A DNA stretch of 5,494 bases from a bacterium (GCA_030596585.1 JAUVJM010000088.1:1-5494), one strand, 5' to 3'; shown: positions 1-5,494, counted from the stretch's first letter. Numbers and translations: made by a program. The notes: a model not told the origin generated them from the letters alone.

Positions 1-234
1 GATACCGGCAACAAGCCCCCTGCCCTGCACGCATCCAAGCACATCAGGATACTTGTTCCTTATCCTTTGCAGTTCGGGGATAAGAATCTCTCCGAGACGT
101 CTCGCATTTTCAACGAGATTCTCCTTCCGGATTATTTCCAGACTGGCGAGAGCTGCCGCTACCGAAAGCGGACTCCCGGAATGGGTGGATGTCATCGAAC
201 CCGGCGCGTAAAGTCCCATGATATCCTTTCTGCC
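1..234 (-). pseudogene. Class III (PLP-dependent) aminotransferase, internal C-terminal fragment, no start
   Basis: The minus-strand frame whose codons end at position 1 reads 78 residues from GRKDIMGLYAPG to GRGLVAGI with no stop, and continues off the left edge. It matches the small-domain side of class III (ornithine/GABA/acetylornithine-type) aminotransferases: the GRKDIM block, then GSMTSTHSGSP, the loop that binds PLP phosphate from the partner subunit, then VAAALASLEII, ENARRLGE and the GRGLVAGI strand. Everything before GRKDIM is absent, including the glycine-rich cofactor loop, the DE(V/I)Q aspartate and the Schiff-base lysine segment. Upstream codons in this frame are instead the oxidoreductase gene read in the wrong frame. 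No start codon or Shine-Dalgarno sequence leads into it, so it cannot make a working enzyme as it stands. It is either a remnant joined by rearrangement or one side of an assembly chimera. The substrate cannot be told from this fragment. Confidence 0.85.
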
Positions 235-815
235 ATGTGCACCGTGAGGAAGGAAACCGGCGTGTTCTCCGACGCAAAATTCTCGGATGCAAAGAACCTG
301 GGCACGTAATTCGGGTCCGCCACAAGAAGCTTATCCAGCATGTACCAGACGGAAGACTGAAACTCGCCGTAATCGCCGTTACTGAACCGCGTCTTTGCCT
401 CTTTTATCCTCGGATCTTCTCTCTTATGGAAATCGACTCCCAGAAATCCCGCCCTATCCTTCGCTTTCTCAATCATGCAGTTGGCATCCCCTACATTGTC
501 AGCAAGAGGCTTCGGCACAAGCACATCCAGCCCCGCATCAAGCGCACGAATAACAGGAGCTTTGTGTAAACTGTCAGGCGTATTTACCGCCACGGCATCC
601 AGTTTAACCTTTTCAATCATCTGTCCATAATCGGAAAAACGCCTGTCCCGGGGTATACCGTATCGGTCTCCGAACTCATTCATGCCTTTTTCATTTACGT
701 CACAGATGGCTTCAATGTCTATCAGGTGTGAATAATCACTGCCGAAATACAAGTGCTGATAAATCTCTCTCACCACAGACCCTGTCCCGATAACTCCTAA
801 TCTTATCTTTTCCAT
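192..815 (-). CDS. Gfo/Idh/MocA-family NAD(P)-dependent oxidoreductase, C-terminally truncated
   Basis: This family oxidises or reduces sugars, inositols and sugar derivatives with NAD(P). Residues 5-13 (RLGVIGTGS) are the Rossmann nucleotide-binding loop. EAICDVNE near 35-42 is the second strand with its acidic residue, and AVNTPDSLH near 95-103 is the usual (T/N)P...H block. The usual EKP motif is VPKP here: the lysine is kept and the glutamate is proline. The substrate domain begins at about 125 and is recognisable to SFLTVHM near 187-193. The reading frame then enters foreign sequence and stops at 207 residues, against about 330-390 for the family, so most of the C-terminal beta-sheet domain is missing. 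The ATG start is well supported by GGGGGAGG four bases upstream (820-827). The gene lies 55 bases downstream of the sugar kinase on the same strand, suggesting joint sugar catabolism. The substrate is unknown, and the truncated product is probably inactive. Confidence 0.9.
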   Translation of the reverse strand: MEKIRLGVIGTGSVVREIYQHLYFGSDYSHLIDIEAICDVNEKGMNEFGDRYGIPRDRRFSDYGQMIEKVKLDAVAVNTPDSLHKAPVIRALDAGLDVLVPKPLADNVGDANCMIEKAKDRAGFLGVDFHKREDPRIKEAKTRFSNGDYGEFQSSVWYMLDKLLVADPNYVPRFFASENFASENTPVSFLTVHMAERISWDFTRRVR

Positions 816-819
816 ACTT

Positions 820-827
820 CCTCCCCC
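820..827 (-). promoter_or_regulatory. Ribosome binding site of the oxidoreductase
   Basis: On the minus strand GGGGGAGG precedes the ATG at 815 with four intervening bases (AAGT). This strong Shine-Dalgarno sequence fixes the start and shows that the 5' end of the truncated gene is intact. Confidence 0.75.
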
Positions 828-852
828 GTAAGTATTCAGTCAACCGTGTAGT

Positions 853-870
853 TGCAAAGTTAACTTTGCA
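853..870. promoter_or_regulatory. 18-bp perfect palindrome, candidate operator
   Basis: TGCAAAGTTAACTTTGCA is its own reverse complement over all 18 bases, and the symmetry ends exactly at both edges. It begins one base past the kinase stop codon and lies 37 bases upstream of the oxidoreductase start. The arms meet without a loop and no T-run follows, so a terminator is unlikely. A two-fold-symmetric site for a dimeric repressor or activator is the simplest reading, inferred from position and symmetry. I cannot name the regulator. The TAACTTTGC half also resembles the Bacteroidota -7 element TAnnTTTG, but nothing else points to that phylum. Confidence 0.5.
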
Positions 871-2319
871 TTAGATGCAGAGCAAGCCCTTAGTAGACTG
901 ATACTTCAGTATTTTCCCAGCTTCCCTGTATGATTTGAGGAACCCTGACCCCACTGCGGCACTGAGAGCCGCACCGTATGCGGCTTCCTCCGTATGAGCA
1001 GGTATTCTGACCCTGCGTTTGAATTTCTCAGAGATAATTTCACAGAGCAAGCTGTTTTTTCTCACAGCGTTACCCGAGCCGACAATACCGGATATTTCCG
1101 TATCGCGCGAACATATTCTGTAAAAATCTACCAGCTCATTCACGATTCCTTCCAGAAAGCCGCGGCACAAACTGCCGATATTGAAGCTGCTCATGTCTAT
1201 GTTTTCTATTTTCCCCTTTATTTCAGGCTCAAGCCTCGTTCCCATAAACAATGTATTTACACTCAGAGATGTATCCTTATCTGCTTTCGCCGCAAGTTCG
1301 TTCATTTTTTCAAACAGCTCAGACCCAGGCTTGTCAGAGTAAAAGAACTCCTTTCCGATGCCCGATATGAAATTTTTGAGATATGCATATGCTTCCCCGC
1401 CGCACAAAGCGGCGCCAACAGCAATGTATCTGTCCTCAACAAGCGGTCTTGTGTCAAAACCCCTGTACGTCCTGAAACTCTTCAAAGGACATGAAATCTG
1501 GCTCCCTGTTCCGATATTCACGAGAGCTTCCCTGCCAATATTAGAAACTGCTCCTATGAAACTTGCCTGGTTGTCCCCAACACATCTGCATATTCTCGTA
1601 CCTTCAGGCAAGCCGGTCAACCTCACAACATCTGAGGTAACATTCCCTATAGGCTCTCCGCTGCCGCCAACCTCAGGCAGCAGTCCCGACGGCAGCCCAA
1701 GAGATTTTACTATTTCACGATGCCAGGCACGTTTCCTGACGTTATAGATACCAAAACCCGCCGCGTTTGTCGGATCTATCGTGGGTTGAGCATCAGACAG
1801 CCTAATCCCGATATAATCACCAATCGTAACTGCCTTGACATTCGGCGGAATCGAGTTATTCTTTCTCAGCCAGAAGAGAGTCATGCCCCCGAATCCGGAT
1901 GCAGGCATGGTACCACAATCCTCGAGAAACGCTTCGTTCCCAACCGTATCCGTGACGTGCTGTATATAACTCTTCCCATCCGGAGCGCTCCTGTTGCAGC
2001 GGCCATCCCGCCAGGTTATAAGCGGCGTCACGGGTTTCCTGTCAGCATCAATCAGCAAAACCCCGTGCATCTGGCATGTGATACCGATAACTCGTATAGC
2101 GCCCTTTCTTGCTTTAAGCTCTTCACACGTCCTTTTAATAAGCTCAATGACTTGAGAATAAAGGGCGACAGGAGACTGCTCCCTTATGTCCGGCTCCTTT
2201 GATTTCAAATCGGATGCATTTCCCGCAGATACGTTACTCAGGATTTTCCCGCTCTTGAGGTCCATAGCAATAATGCAGAGCGTGCTGGTCCCTATATCCA
2301 GCCCCAGAAATATGTCCAT
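871..2319 (-). CDS. FGGY-family carbohydrate kinase, sedoheptulokinase-like
   Basis: FGGY kinases transfer the gamma-phosphate of ATP to a sugar hydroxyl. This 482-residue protein is full length for the family. Residues 5-13 (LGLDIGTST) are the first phosphate loop. TCQMHGVLL (81-89) and LITWRDGRC (100-108) are sugar-side blocks that resemble eukaryotic sedoheptulokinase (GQMHGV, WQDGRC) more than xylulokinase or glycerol kinase. MTLFWLRKN (146-154), GDYIG (167-171) and VGDNQASFIGA (247-257) also follow that pattern, and Asp249 is the probable catalytic base. LVNIGTGSQIS (266-276) is the second phosphate loop and GIVGSGNAVRKN (411-422) the adenosine motif. The ATG has GAGGG at 2328-2332, eight bases upstream. 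The oxidoreductase follows 55 bases downstream, consistent with a sugar-use operon. Sedoheptulose is an inference from motif similarity; a related ketose or deoxy-sugar is possible. The FGGY assignment itself is firm. Confidence 0.93.
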   Translation of the reverse strand: MDIFLGLDIGTSTLCIIAMDLKSGKILSNVSAGNASDLKSKEPDIREQSPVALYSQVIELIKRTCEELKARKGAIRVIGITCQMHGVLLIDADRKPVTPLITWRDGRCNRSAPDGKSYIQHVTDTVGNEAFLEDCGTMPASGFGGMTLFWLRKNNSIPPNVKAVTIGDYIGIRLSDAQPTIDPTNAAGFGIYNVRKRAWHREIVKSLGLPSGLLPEVGGSGEPIGNVTSDVVRLTGLPEGTRICRCVGDNQASFIGAVSNIGREALVNIGTGSQISCPLKSFRTYRGFDTRPLVEDRYIAVGAALCGGEAYAYLKNFISGIGKEFFYSDKPGSELFEKMNELAAKADKDTSLSVNTLFMGTRLEPEIKGKIENIDMSSFNIGSLCRGFLEGIVNELVDFYRICSRDTEISGIVGSGNAVRKNSLLCEIISEKFKRRVRIPAHTEEAAYGAALSAAVGSGFLKSYREAGKILKYQSTKGLLCI

Positions 2320-2426
2320 TAGAAATGCCCTCGAAACCCGTGTCAGCTGACCTACAAATTAACATCCCGGACCAGATTCCGCAAGTTCCTTCTTCTTCTG
2401 CCTTGAATCACAAGCCCTAATAGTTG
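2320..2426. other. 107-base gap between the DUF401 gene and the sugar kinase
   Basis: I see no open frame of note, no convincing intrinsic terminator and no strong promoter here. A 10-base perfect palindrome, GTCAGCTGAC, lies at 2342-2351, about 22 bases upstream of the kinase start. It is short and could be chance or a small operator. A poor -35/-10 pair (TTGCGG, 17 bases, TAATTT) can be drawn on the minus strand, but each box matches consensus at only about half its positions. Whether the kinase is co-transcribed with the DUF401 gene is undecided. Confidence 0.4.
2328..2332 (-). promoter_or_regulatory. Ribosome binding site of the sugar kinase
   Basis: GAGGG on the minus strand sits eight bases upstream of the ATG at 2319. 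It supports that start, from which the first phosphate loop follows after only four residues, as is usual for FGGY kinases. Confidence 0.6.
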
Positions 2427-3629
2427 TCAACGACCGAGAAGATACCCGGCAAGCCCCACCGCCATCATAAAAAGTGTCGGCGGAATCAGATAACGGTAAA
2501 CGATGGATAGGTTTGCCTTGAAATATTGATTTGTCAACACGAGACACAGATGTACCGGGGAAAGCAGCACCCCGCCAAAACCGCATGCGAACACAAACAT
2601 CATATTCCACGGGGTAGGTTCCTCGATAATCGTCAATACAATCGGCAGACTTATCCCTACAAAACCAATTGTTATTCCCGTAACCAAACCGCTCAGGAAA
2701 GACACGCCAAAAATCACAGGAATCGCCCCGATTCCATTACGCTCCATGAACGAGGCAATCTCAACCACAGCGCCGCAATCCGAGAGAATGCCCTTGAATA
2801 CAACAATACCAATGACCATCATAAACATCTTCCACGACAATGCTCTCTTGAAAGTGCCGAGAAGAGAACCCCATGTGAAACGGTTCATAAGAAAAACGGA
2901 GGCAATTCCCAATCCAAGGGAAGCCGCAATGGGAGCTTTCAGAAATATCACCAGAATCAGGGTAAGAGCAACAGGGGAAATCTCGCGCGCGAATTTCCCA
3001 AATGCTCTAAAATCGCCGCGATACCTCTTTTTCTCAACAGGAAAACCTCCCCTGCCGAAAACAACAAATATGCCGCCGATAATAGCCGAAAGAACGAGCA
3101 AAAGGTTAACTGCTGCCACCTTTGTGAAATCAAGTCCCGTTAGCGAGACCAGAGCCACAATACCCGGATAGAGCGGCAGGATGTACTCCCAGACGTGACG
3201 GAACCAGTAATTCGCAAAGACTTTCTTTTCCGGACTTAACTCGGTATCTTTCAGAACTGCATCAACCATCGGAGCTGAAAAATAAGCCCCGCCAGGCATC
3301 GGCAGCATACCAATGAGAGCAGGAAGGAAAAAAACCGTGAGGCGAATATCATGAAGGATTTGTTTCGACGCATCGACAAGACGCTCAAGCTGCCCGCAGG
3401 ACCTGAGTGCCTGGCTGAGTATGAGAACGAGGAAAATTACGGAGAGAAGGTTAAGCGTTTTTTCGTCAACTAACGCGGCTTGAATACTGTGTCCGAACAG
3501 GGACCATCCCATCCGGAACAGGAACGCAAGAAGAACTGCCCCGAGGAGAAGTGAGTAACCAAGCTCCAGTTTTCTGGAGACAGCCAACACAACAACAAAA
3601 GTGAGAATGACAAAAGCTATAGACCACAA
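2427..3629 (-). CDS. DUF401-family integral membrane protein, putative transporter
   Basis: The 400-residue protein is almost entirely hydrophobic, with roughly ten membrane segments: about 3-17, 25-40, 60-76, 98-116, 150-195 (two), 217-250 (two), 268-282, 303-335 (two), 343-366 and 378-398. The block ALIGMLPMPGGAYFSAPMV (104-122), the NYWFRHVWEY motif (140-149) and the second-half block SGLVTGITIGFVGISLP (313-329) are characteristic of DUF401, a family placed near the gluconate-permease/ion-transporter superfamily. LLSPVHLCLVLTNQYF (355-370) is the C-terminal re-entrant-like segment. The substrate is unknown and the transport role is inferred. The start is TTG, four bases after the gspC stop codon, because an in-frame TAA lies just upstream and no ATG or GTG precedes the first membrane segment. 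AAGGGA at 3638-3643, inside the end of gspC, is eight bases upstream, so translation is probably coupled to gspC. The length is normal and the frame intact. Confidence 0.88.
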   Translation of the reverse strand: MWSIAFVILTFVVVLAVSRKLELGYSLLLGAVLLAFLFRMGWSLFGHSIQAALVDEKTLNLLSVIFLVLILSQALRSCGQLERLVDASKQILHDIRLTVFFLPALIGMLPMPGGAYFSAPMVDAVLKDTELSPEKKVFANYWFRHVWEYILPLYPGIVALVSLTGLDFTKVAAVNLLLVLSAIIGGIFVVFGRGGFPVEKKRYRGDFRAFGKFAREISPVALTLILVIFLKAPIAASLGLGIASVFLMNRFTWGSLLGTFKRALSWKMFMMVIGIVVFKGILSDCGAVVEIASFMERNGIGAIPVIFGVSFLSGLVTGITIGFVGISLPIVLTIIEEPTPWNMMFVFACGFGGVLLSPVHLCLVLTNQYFKANLSIVYRYLIPPTLFMMAVGLAGYLLGR

Positions 3630-3633
3630 GCAC

Positions 3634-4467
3634 TCAATCCCTTATCTCATAAGTCAGGGTTTTAATCTGATTTCCGCGCTCCACATCTATAACAACCAAT
3701 CCAGTTTCGTGTATTTCCTGATACAGCTGAAAAATCTTCTCAGGGCTGTTCATATCCTGACCGTTTACCTTCTTGACAATATCCCCGTTCTGAAACCCCA
3801 TCTCCTCGATGATACTTCCGGGTCGAATATTGCCCACCCAGTAACCTTCGGAAACCCCGGAGACAAAATGCGGTCTAACCCGCACCTGAGTCAGAATCTG
3901 GTTAGCATTAGCCGCCGCCTTCTCGACAAAACTCCTGGAAATGATACGTTTGTTTTCAACTACCTGTTCGATCTCATCCTTTTTTATGGGAATCCTGCTC
4001 TCTTCTCCTGAAGGCTGAGAAACCATTGCCAGAACTTTCTCTCCGCCGGAATCTTTCAAAACTACACGTCCCCACTTGATGCTGACGAGACTAAAATCTC
4101 CAAACCTATCGCCCAGCCTGTGAAGCCCCTGCATTCCATCAGCCAGATTTTCCAGAATGGCATACCCCCCTCCGGAATCAAGGAGTACTGTTCCCCTCAA
4201 CCTGAAAGCAGATGCGGCTCCATGTTCAACCTCCCGGGATGCAGATGCATGAGTCTCGCCAAAGAGATTCCTCTCTTCAATAACCGAATAATAGCTCAAA
4301 GGCTTTCGCTCGACACCCGCTTTCTCATACAATACACCTTCAGCCAGAGCTTTGCCGCCGGAATCTTCCCGGTACTCATGCCACCCCTGTGCCAGGTGCA
4401 CAGACAAAAGCCCAATCACCAGGAGACAGACAACGTCTACTGTTAGAATTAACCTTTGACGGTTCAA
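3634..4467 (-). CDS. gspC: Type II secretion system protein C (GspC-like), inner-membrane clamp with PDZ domain
   Basis: GspC links the inner-membrane platform of the type II secretion machine to the GspD secretin across the periplasm. The 277-residue protein has the full GspC plan. A short cytoplasmic N-terminus (MNRQR) is followed by one membrane helix (about 6-27) and a linker. The homology region spans about 58-150, with YYSVIEERNLFG (59-70), FRLRGTVLL (88-96), AILEN (103-107), HRLGDRFGD (116-124) and VVLKDSGGEKVLAM (135-148). A PDZ domain follows at about 195-277, with VGNIRPGSIIEEMGFQNGDI (211-230), VNGQDMNSPE (234-243) and the closing strand KTLTYEIR. Length is usual for the family. 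The start is TTG, chosen because AAGGAG lies six bases upstream (4474-4479) and it places the helix correctly. The gene to its right is prs and to its left DUF401, so neither neighbour is another gsp gene; gspC normally precedes gspD. A near-consensus promoter lies upstream. The family call is firm, but a role in a complete secretion system is not shown here. Confidence 0.92.
   Translation of the reverse strand: MNRQRLILTVDVVCLLVIGLLSVHLAQGWHEYREDSGGKALAEGVLYEKAGVERKPLSYYSVIEERNLFGETHASASREVEHGAASAFRLRGTVLLDSGGGYAILENLADGMQGLHRLGDRFGDFSLVSIKWGRVVLKDSGGEKVLAMVSQPSGEESRIPIKKDEIEQVVENKRIISRSFVEKAAANANQILTQVRVRPHFVSGVSEGYWVGNIRPGSIIEEMGFQNGDIVKKVNGQDMNSPEKIFQLYQEIHETGLVVIDVERGNQIKTLTYEIRD
3638..3643 (-). 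promoter_or_regulatory. Ribosome binding site for the TTG start of the DUF401 gene, inside the end of gspC
   Basis: AAGGGA overlaps the last codons of gspC and lies eight bases before the TTG at 3627-3629. An in-frame TAA just upstream rules out a longer product. This site and the 4-base gap argue for re-initiation by ribosomes finishing gspC. Confidence 0.55.
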
Positions 4468-4473
4468 AACACG

Positions 4474-4479
4474 CTCCTT
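4474..4479 (-). promoter_or_regulatory. Ribosome binding site supporting the TTG start of gspC
   Basis: AAGGAG on the minus strand is followed by six bases (CGTGTT) and then TTG at 4465-4467. A strong site at good spacing favours this unusual start codon, and no ATG or GTG at comparable spacing competes. Confidence 0.75.
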
Positions 4480-4527
4480 ATTGCTCCCTTGTAGTCAGGT
4501 AAACATTCGGTCGAGTGTGTTACGCTC

Positions 4528-4608
4528 TGTCATTCTGAGGACCTGACCGCACACGTGTGGTCGGGGACGAAGAATCTAAGCAGATTCTTCACTTCGTTCA
4601 GAATGACA
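4528..4608. repeat. 81-bp palindromic intergenic repeat (MITE/REP-like), three nested stems
   Basis: Outer arms TGTCATTCTGA (4528-4538) and TCAGAATGACA (4598-4608) are perfect 11-base inverted repeats. Inside them are two further hairpins. One is centred on the 10-base palindrome CACACGTGTG (4550-4559), extended by imperfect pairing of CCTGACC with GTCGGG. The other is a perfect 9-base stem, GAAGAATCT (4569-4577) with AGATTCTTC (4582-4590), closed by an AAGC loop. The CATTCTGA...CGAAGAATCT...AGATTCTTC...TCAGAATG pattern belongs, from general knowledge, to a type of short dispersed palindrome found between genes in many environmental bacterial genomes. It contains no gene and only one copy is in this window. 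Lying downstream of the promoter at 4636-4664, it should be transcribed as part of the gspC leader and form a cloverleaf-like RNA. It might also weaken read-through from prs, but no T-run follows it. Confidence 0.8.
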
Positions 4609-4635
4609 CACGGTTCACCAAATATTTACGTAATC

Positions 4636-4664
4636 AGTATACGTTCAAAGAAAACGACTGTCAA
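4636..4664 (-). promoter_or_regulatory. Near-consensus sigma-70 promoter for the gspC-DUF401 unit
   Basis: On the minus strand a perfect -35 box TTGACA (4659-4664) is followed by exactly 17 bases (4642-4658) and a -10 box TATACT (4636-4641; consensus TATAAT, one mismatch). Transcription would start near 4629, giving a leader of roughly 160 bases before the TTG of gspC, with the palindromic repeat inside it. The promoter lies 17 bases past the prs stop codon, so gspC need not depend on read-through from prs. Prediction is from sequence only. Confidence 0.75.
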
Positions 4665-4681
4665 CTCAATGAACGAAAAAA

Positions 4682-5494
4682 TCACACAAAAAGGGAACTC
4701 ACAGAAGTCGCAGAGTGAATTCTCTTGATAGCCTCGCCCAGCAGCGAAGCCACGGAAAGCACGGTTATCCTGGTTGACCGGCAATCAGCGCGAAGGGGAA
4801 CAGTATTGGTAACCACGACTTCTTTTAAACCGGATTTTTCGATTCTCTCCATCGCCGGGTCGGAAAGGATGGGATGAGTGGCACTGAAATAAATATCCTT
4901 CACCTTGTTCTCTCTGAGACCCTTTATAGCTTCTACCATCGTTCCTGCCCTATCAATCATGTCATCAATAATAATCGCATTCTTGCCGGCTACATCCCCG
5001 ACCACGTGCATAATCCTGACCTCGCGCTCTTCAGTCCGCCTCTTATCAATAATCGCCATAGGAACATCCAGTCTCTTGGCAAAAGCCCTGGCTCTCTCCA
5101 CGCCGCCCGGGTCAGGTGCCACAACAACGAGATCGGGAATCTGTTTCTGCCTGAAATAGTCAATAAGCACCGGAGCGGCGAATAGATTATCTACCGGTAT
5201 GTCGAAAAAGCCCTGGATCTGACCCGCATGCAAGTCCATTGTTAGGACCCTGCTTGCTCCTGCAACTGATATAAGGTTTGCTACAAGCCTGGCGCTTATT
5301 GGAACTCTCGGCTTAACCTTCCTGTCCTGCCTGCCATACCCATAGTATGGCATAACCGCAGTTATCTGCCTGGCAGACGCGCGCCTCAGAGCATCAATCA
5401 TGATGAGCAATTCCATAAGATTATTGTTTACCGGATGACAGGTCGGTTGAATCACAAAAGCGTCTGCTCCCCTTACGCTTTCCTGGATTTCTAC
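4682..5494 (-). CDS. prs: Ribose-phosphate pyrophosphokinase (PRPP synthase), N-terminus beyond the window
   Basis: Prs makes 5-phosphoribosyl-1-pyrophosphate from ribose-5-phosphate and ATP in the cytoplasm, feeding purine, pyrimidine, NAD, histidine and tryptophan synthesis. The frame is open to the right edge and gives 270 residues. By comparison with the E. coli protein about 41 N-terminal residues are missing, so the whole would be near 311, normal for class I. In window numbering: [10 protein letters not shown] (7-16), [18 protein letters not shown] (23-40), [11 protein letters not shown] (49-59, ATP contacts), [13 protein letters not shown] (86-98, with the metal-binding His89), [15 protein letters not shown] (126-140), IIDKRR (148-153, catalytic flexible loop), [12 protein letters not shown] (175-186, PRPP loop), SATHPILS (204-211) and SVSSLF (264-269). 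The loop normally reads DT(G/A)GT; here it is DRAGT, an Arg for the usual Thr at residue 182. Everything else is canonical. The GTG at 5453-5455 is an internal valine, not the start. No rplY follows, unlike many genomes. Confidence 0.97.
   Translation of the reverse strand, partial: VEIQESVRGADAFVIQPTCHPVNNNLMELLIMIDALRRASARQITAVMPYYGYGRQDRKVKPRVPISARLVANLISVAGASRVLTMDLHAGQIQGFFDIPVDNLFAAPVLIDYFRQKQIPDLVVVAPDPGGVERARAFAKRLDVPMAIIDKRRTEEREVRIMHVVGDVAGKNAIIIDDMIDRAGTMVEAIKGLRENKVKDIYFSATHPILSDPAMERIEKSGLKEVVVTNTVPLRADCRSTRITVLSVASLLGEAIKRIHSATSVSSLFV

Noticed and set aside
110..325. 71-residue open frame spanning the oxidoreductase-aminotransferase junction
   Set aside because: It is neither the oxidoreductase nor the aminotransferase frame, has low-complexity arginine-rich content and no ribosome binding site: a shadow frame.
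192..815. A natural bifunctional oxidoreductase-aminotransferase fusion joined by programmed frameshifting
   Set aside because: A frameshift would still leave both domains incomplete: the aminotransferase lacks its PLP-lysine half and the oxidoreductase lacks most of its C-terminal domain. No slippery sequence was seen.
816..900. Possible sigma-70 promoters ahead of the oxidoreductase (TTGCTC-17-TAACTT; TTGCAA-15-AATACT)
   Set aside because: The boxes match consensus at only about half their positions or have poor spacing. Not enough to annotate, although the palindrome beside them hints that some promoter may exist.
994..2202. Three plus-strand open frames opposite the sugar kinase
   Set aside because: The minus strand encodes a complete FGGY kinase with all motifs; these frames lack recognisable domains or start signals.
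2342..2351. GTCAGCTGAC, a 10-base palindrome upstream of the kinase
   Set aside because: Too short to stand out from chance, and it has no loop for a terminator. Mentioned only in the gap description.
2526..3171. Long plus-strand open frames opposite the DUF401 gene
   Set aside because: The products are polar, repetitive-looking and unlike any family, while the minus-strand frame is a clear membrane protein. They are antisense shadows.
4682..4720. CTCTGCGACTTCTGTGAG-like sequence resembling a known short intergenic tandem repeat
   Set aside because: It encodes the conserved Prs C-terminus ([12 protein letters not shown]) in frame, so the resemblance is coincidental.

Overview
The window is a compact stretch with every recognisable gene on the minus strand. 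It reads, in the direction of transcription (right to left): the 3' nine-tenths of prs (PRPP synthase), a 214-base gap, a GspC-like type II secretion protein, a DUF401-family membrane protein, a 107-base gap, a sedoheptulokinase-like FGGY sugar kinase, a 55-base gap, a Gfo/Idh/MocA oxidoreductase that breaks off, and an internal fragment of a class III aminotransferase running off the left edge. No tRNA, rRNA, CRISPR array or insertion sequence was seen. No gene-free stretch exceeds 300 bases.

Organism: the GspC protein implies a diderm (Gram-negative) bacterium. Base composition looks moderate, Shine-Dalgarno sequences are clear, and two adjacent genes start with TTG. A gspC apparently standing alone, DUF401, and an intergenic palindromic repeat of the CATTCTGA...CGAAGAATCT kind would fit an environmental lineage such as Desulfobacterota, Nitrospirota or a neighbouring group. 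The phylum cannot be fixed from this sequence.

Right half (about 3600-5494): prs is a housekeeping gene. The gap downstream holds a near-consensus sigma-70 promoter pointing toward gspC, then an 81-base palindromic element that would lie in the gspC 5' UTR. gspC and the DUF401 gene are 4 bases apart, each with a Shine-Dalgarno sequence and a TTG start, so they look like one translationally coupled unit.

Left half (1 to about 2320): the sugar kinase and the oxidoreductase form a probable carbohydrate-use unit. An 18-base perfect palindrome sits between them and is a good candidate operator. The oxidoreductase loses its identity near position 235, where the DNA switches, out of frame, to the C-terminal part of a class III aminotransferase lacking its PLP-lysine half. 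This is a rearrangement breakpoint or an assembly chimera. I did not find convincing evidence of a wholly new system. The items most worth checking are that junction, the transcribed repeat ahead of gspC, the gspC-DUF401 pairing, and an unusual arginine in the PRPP loop of Prs.
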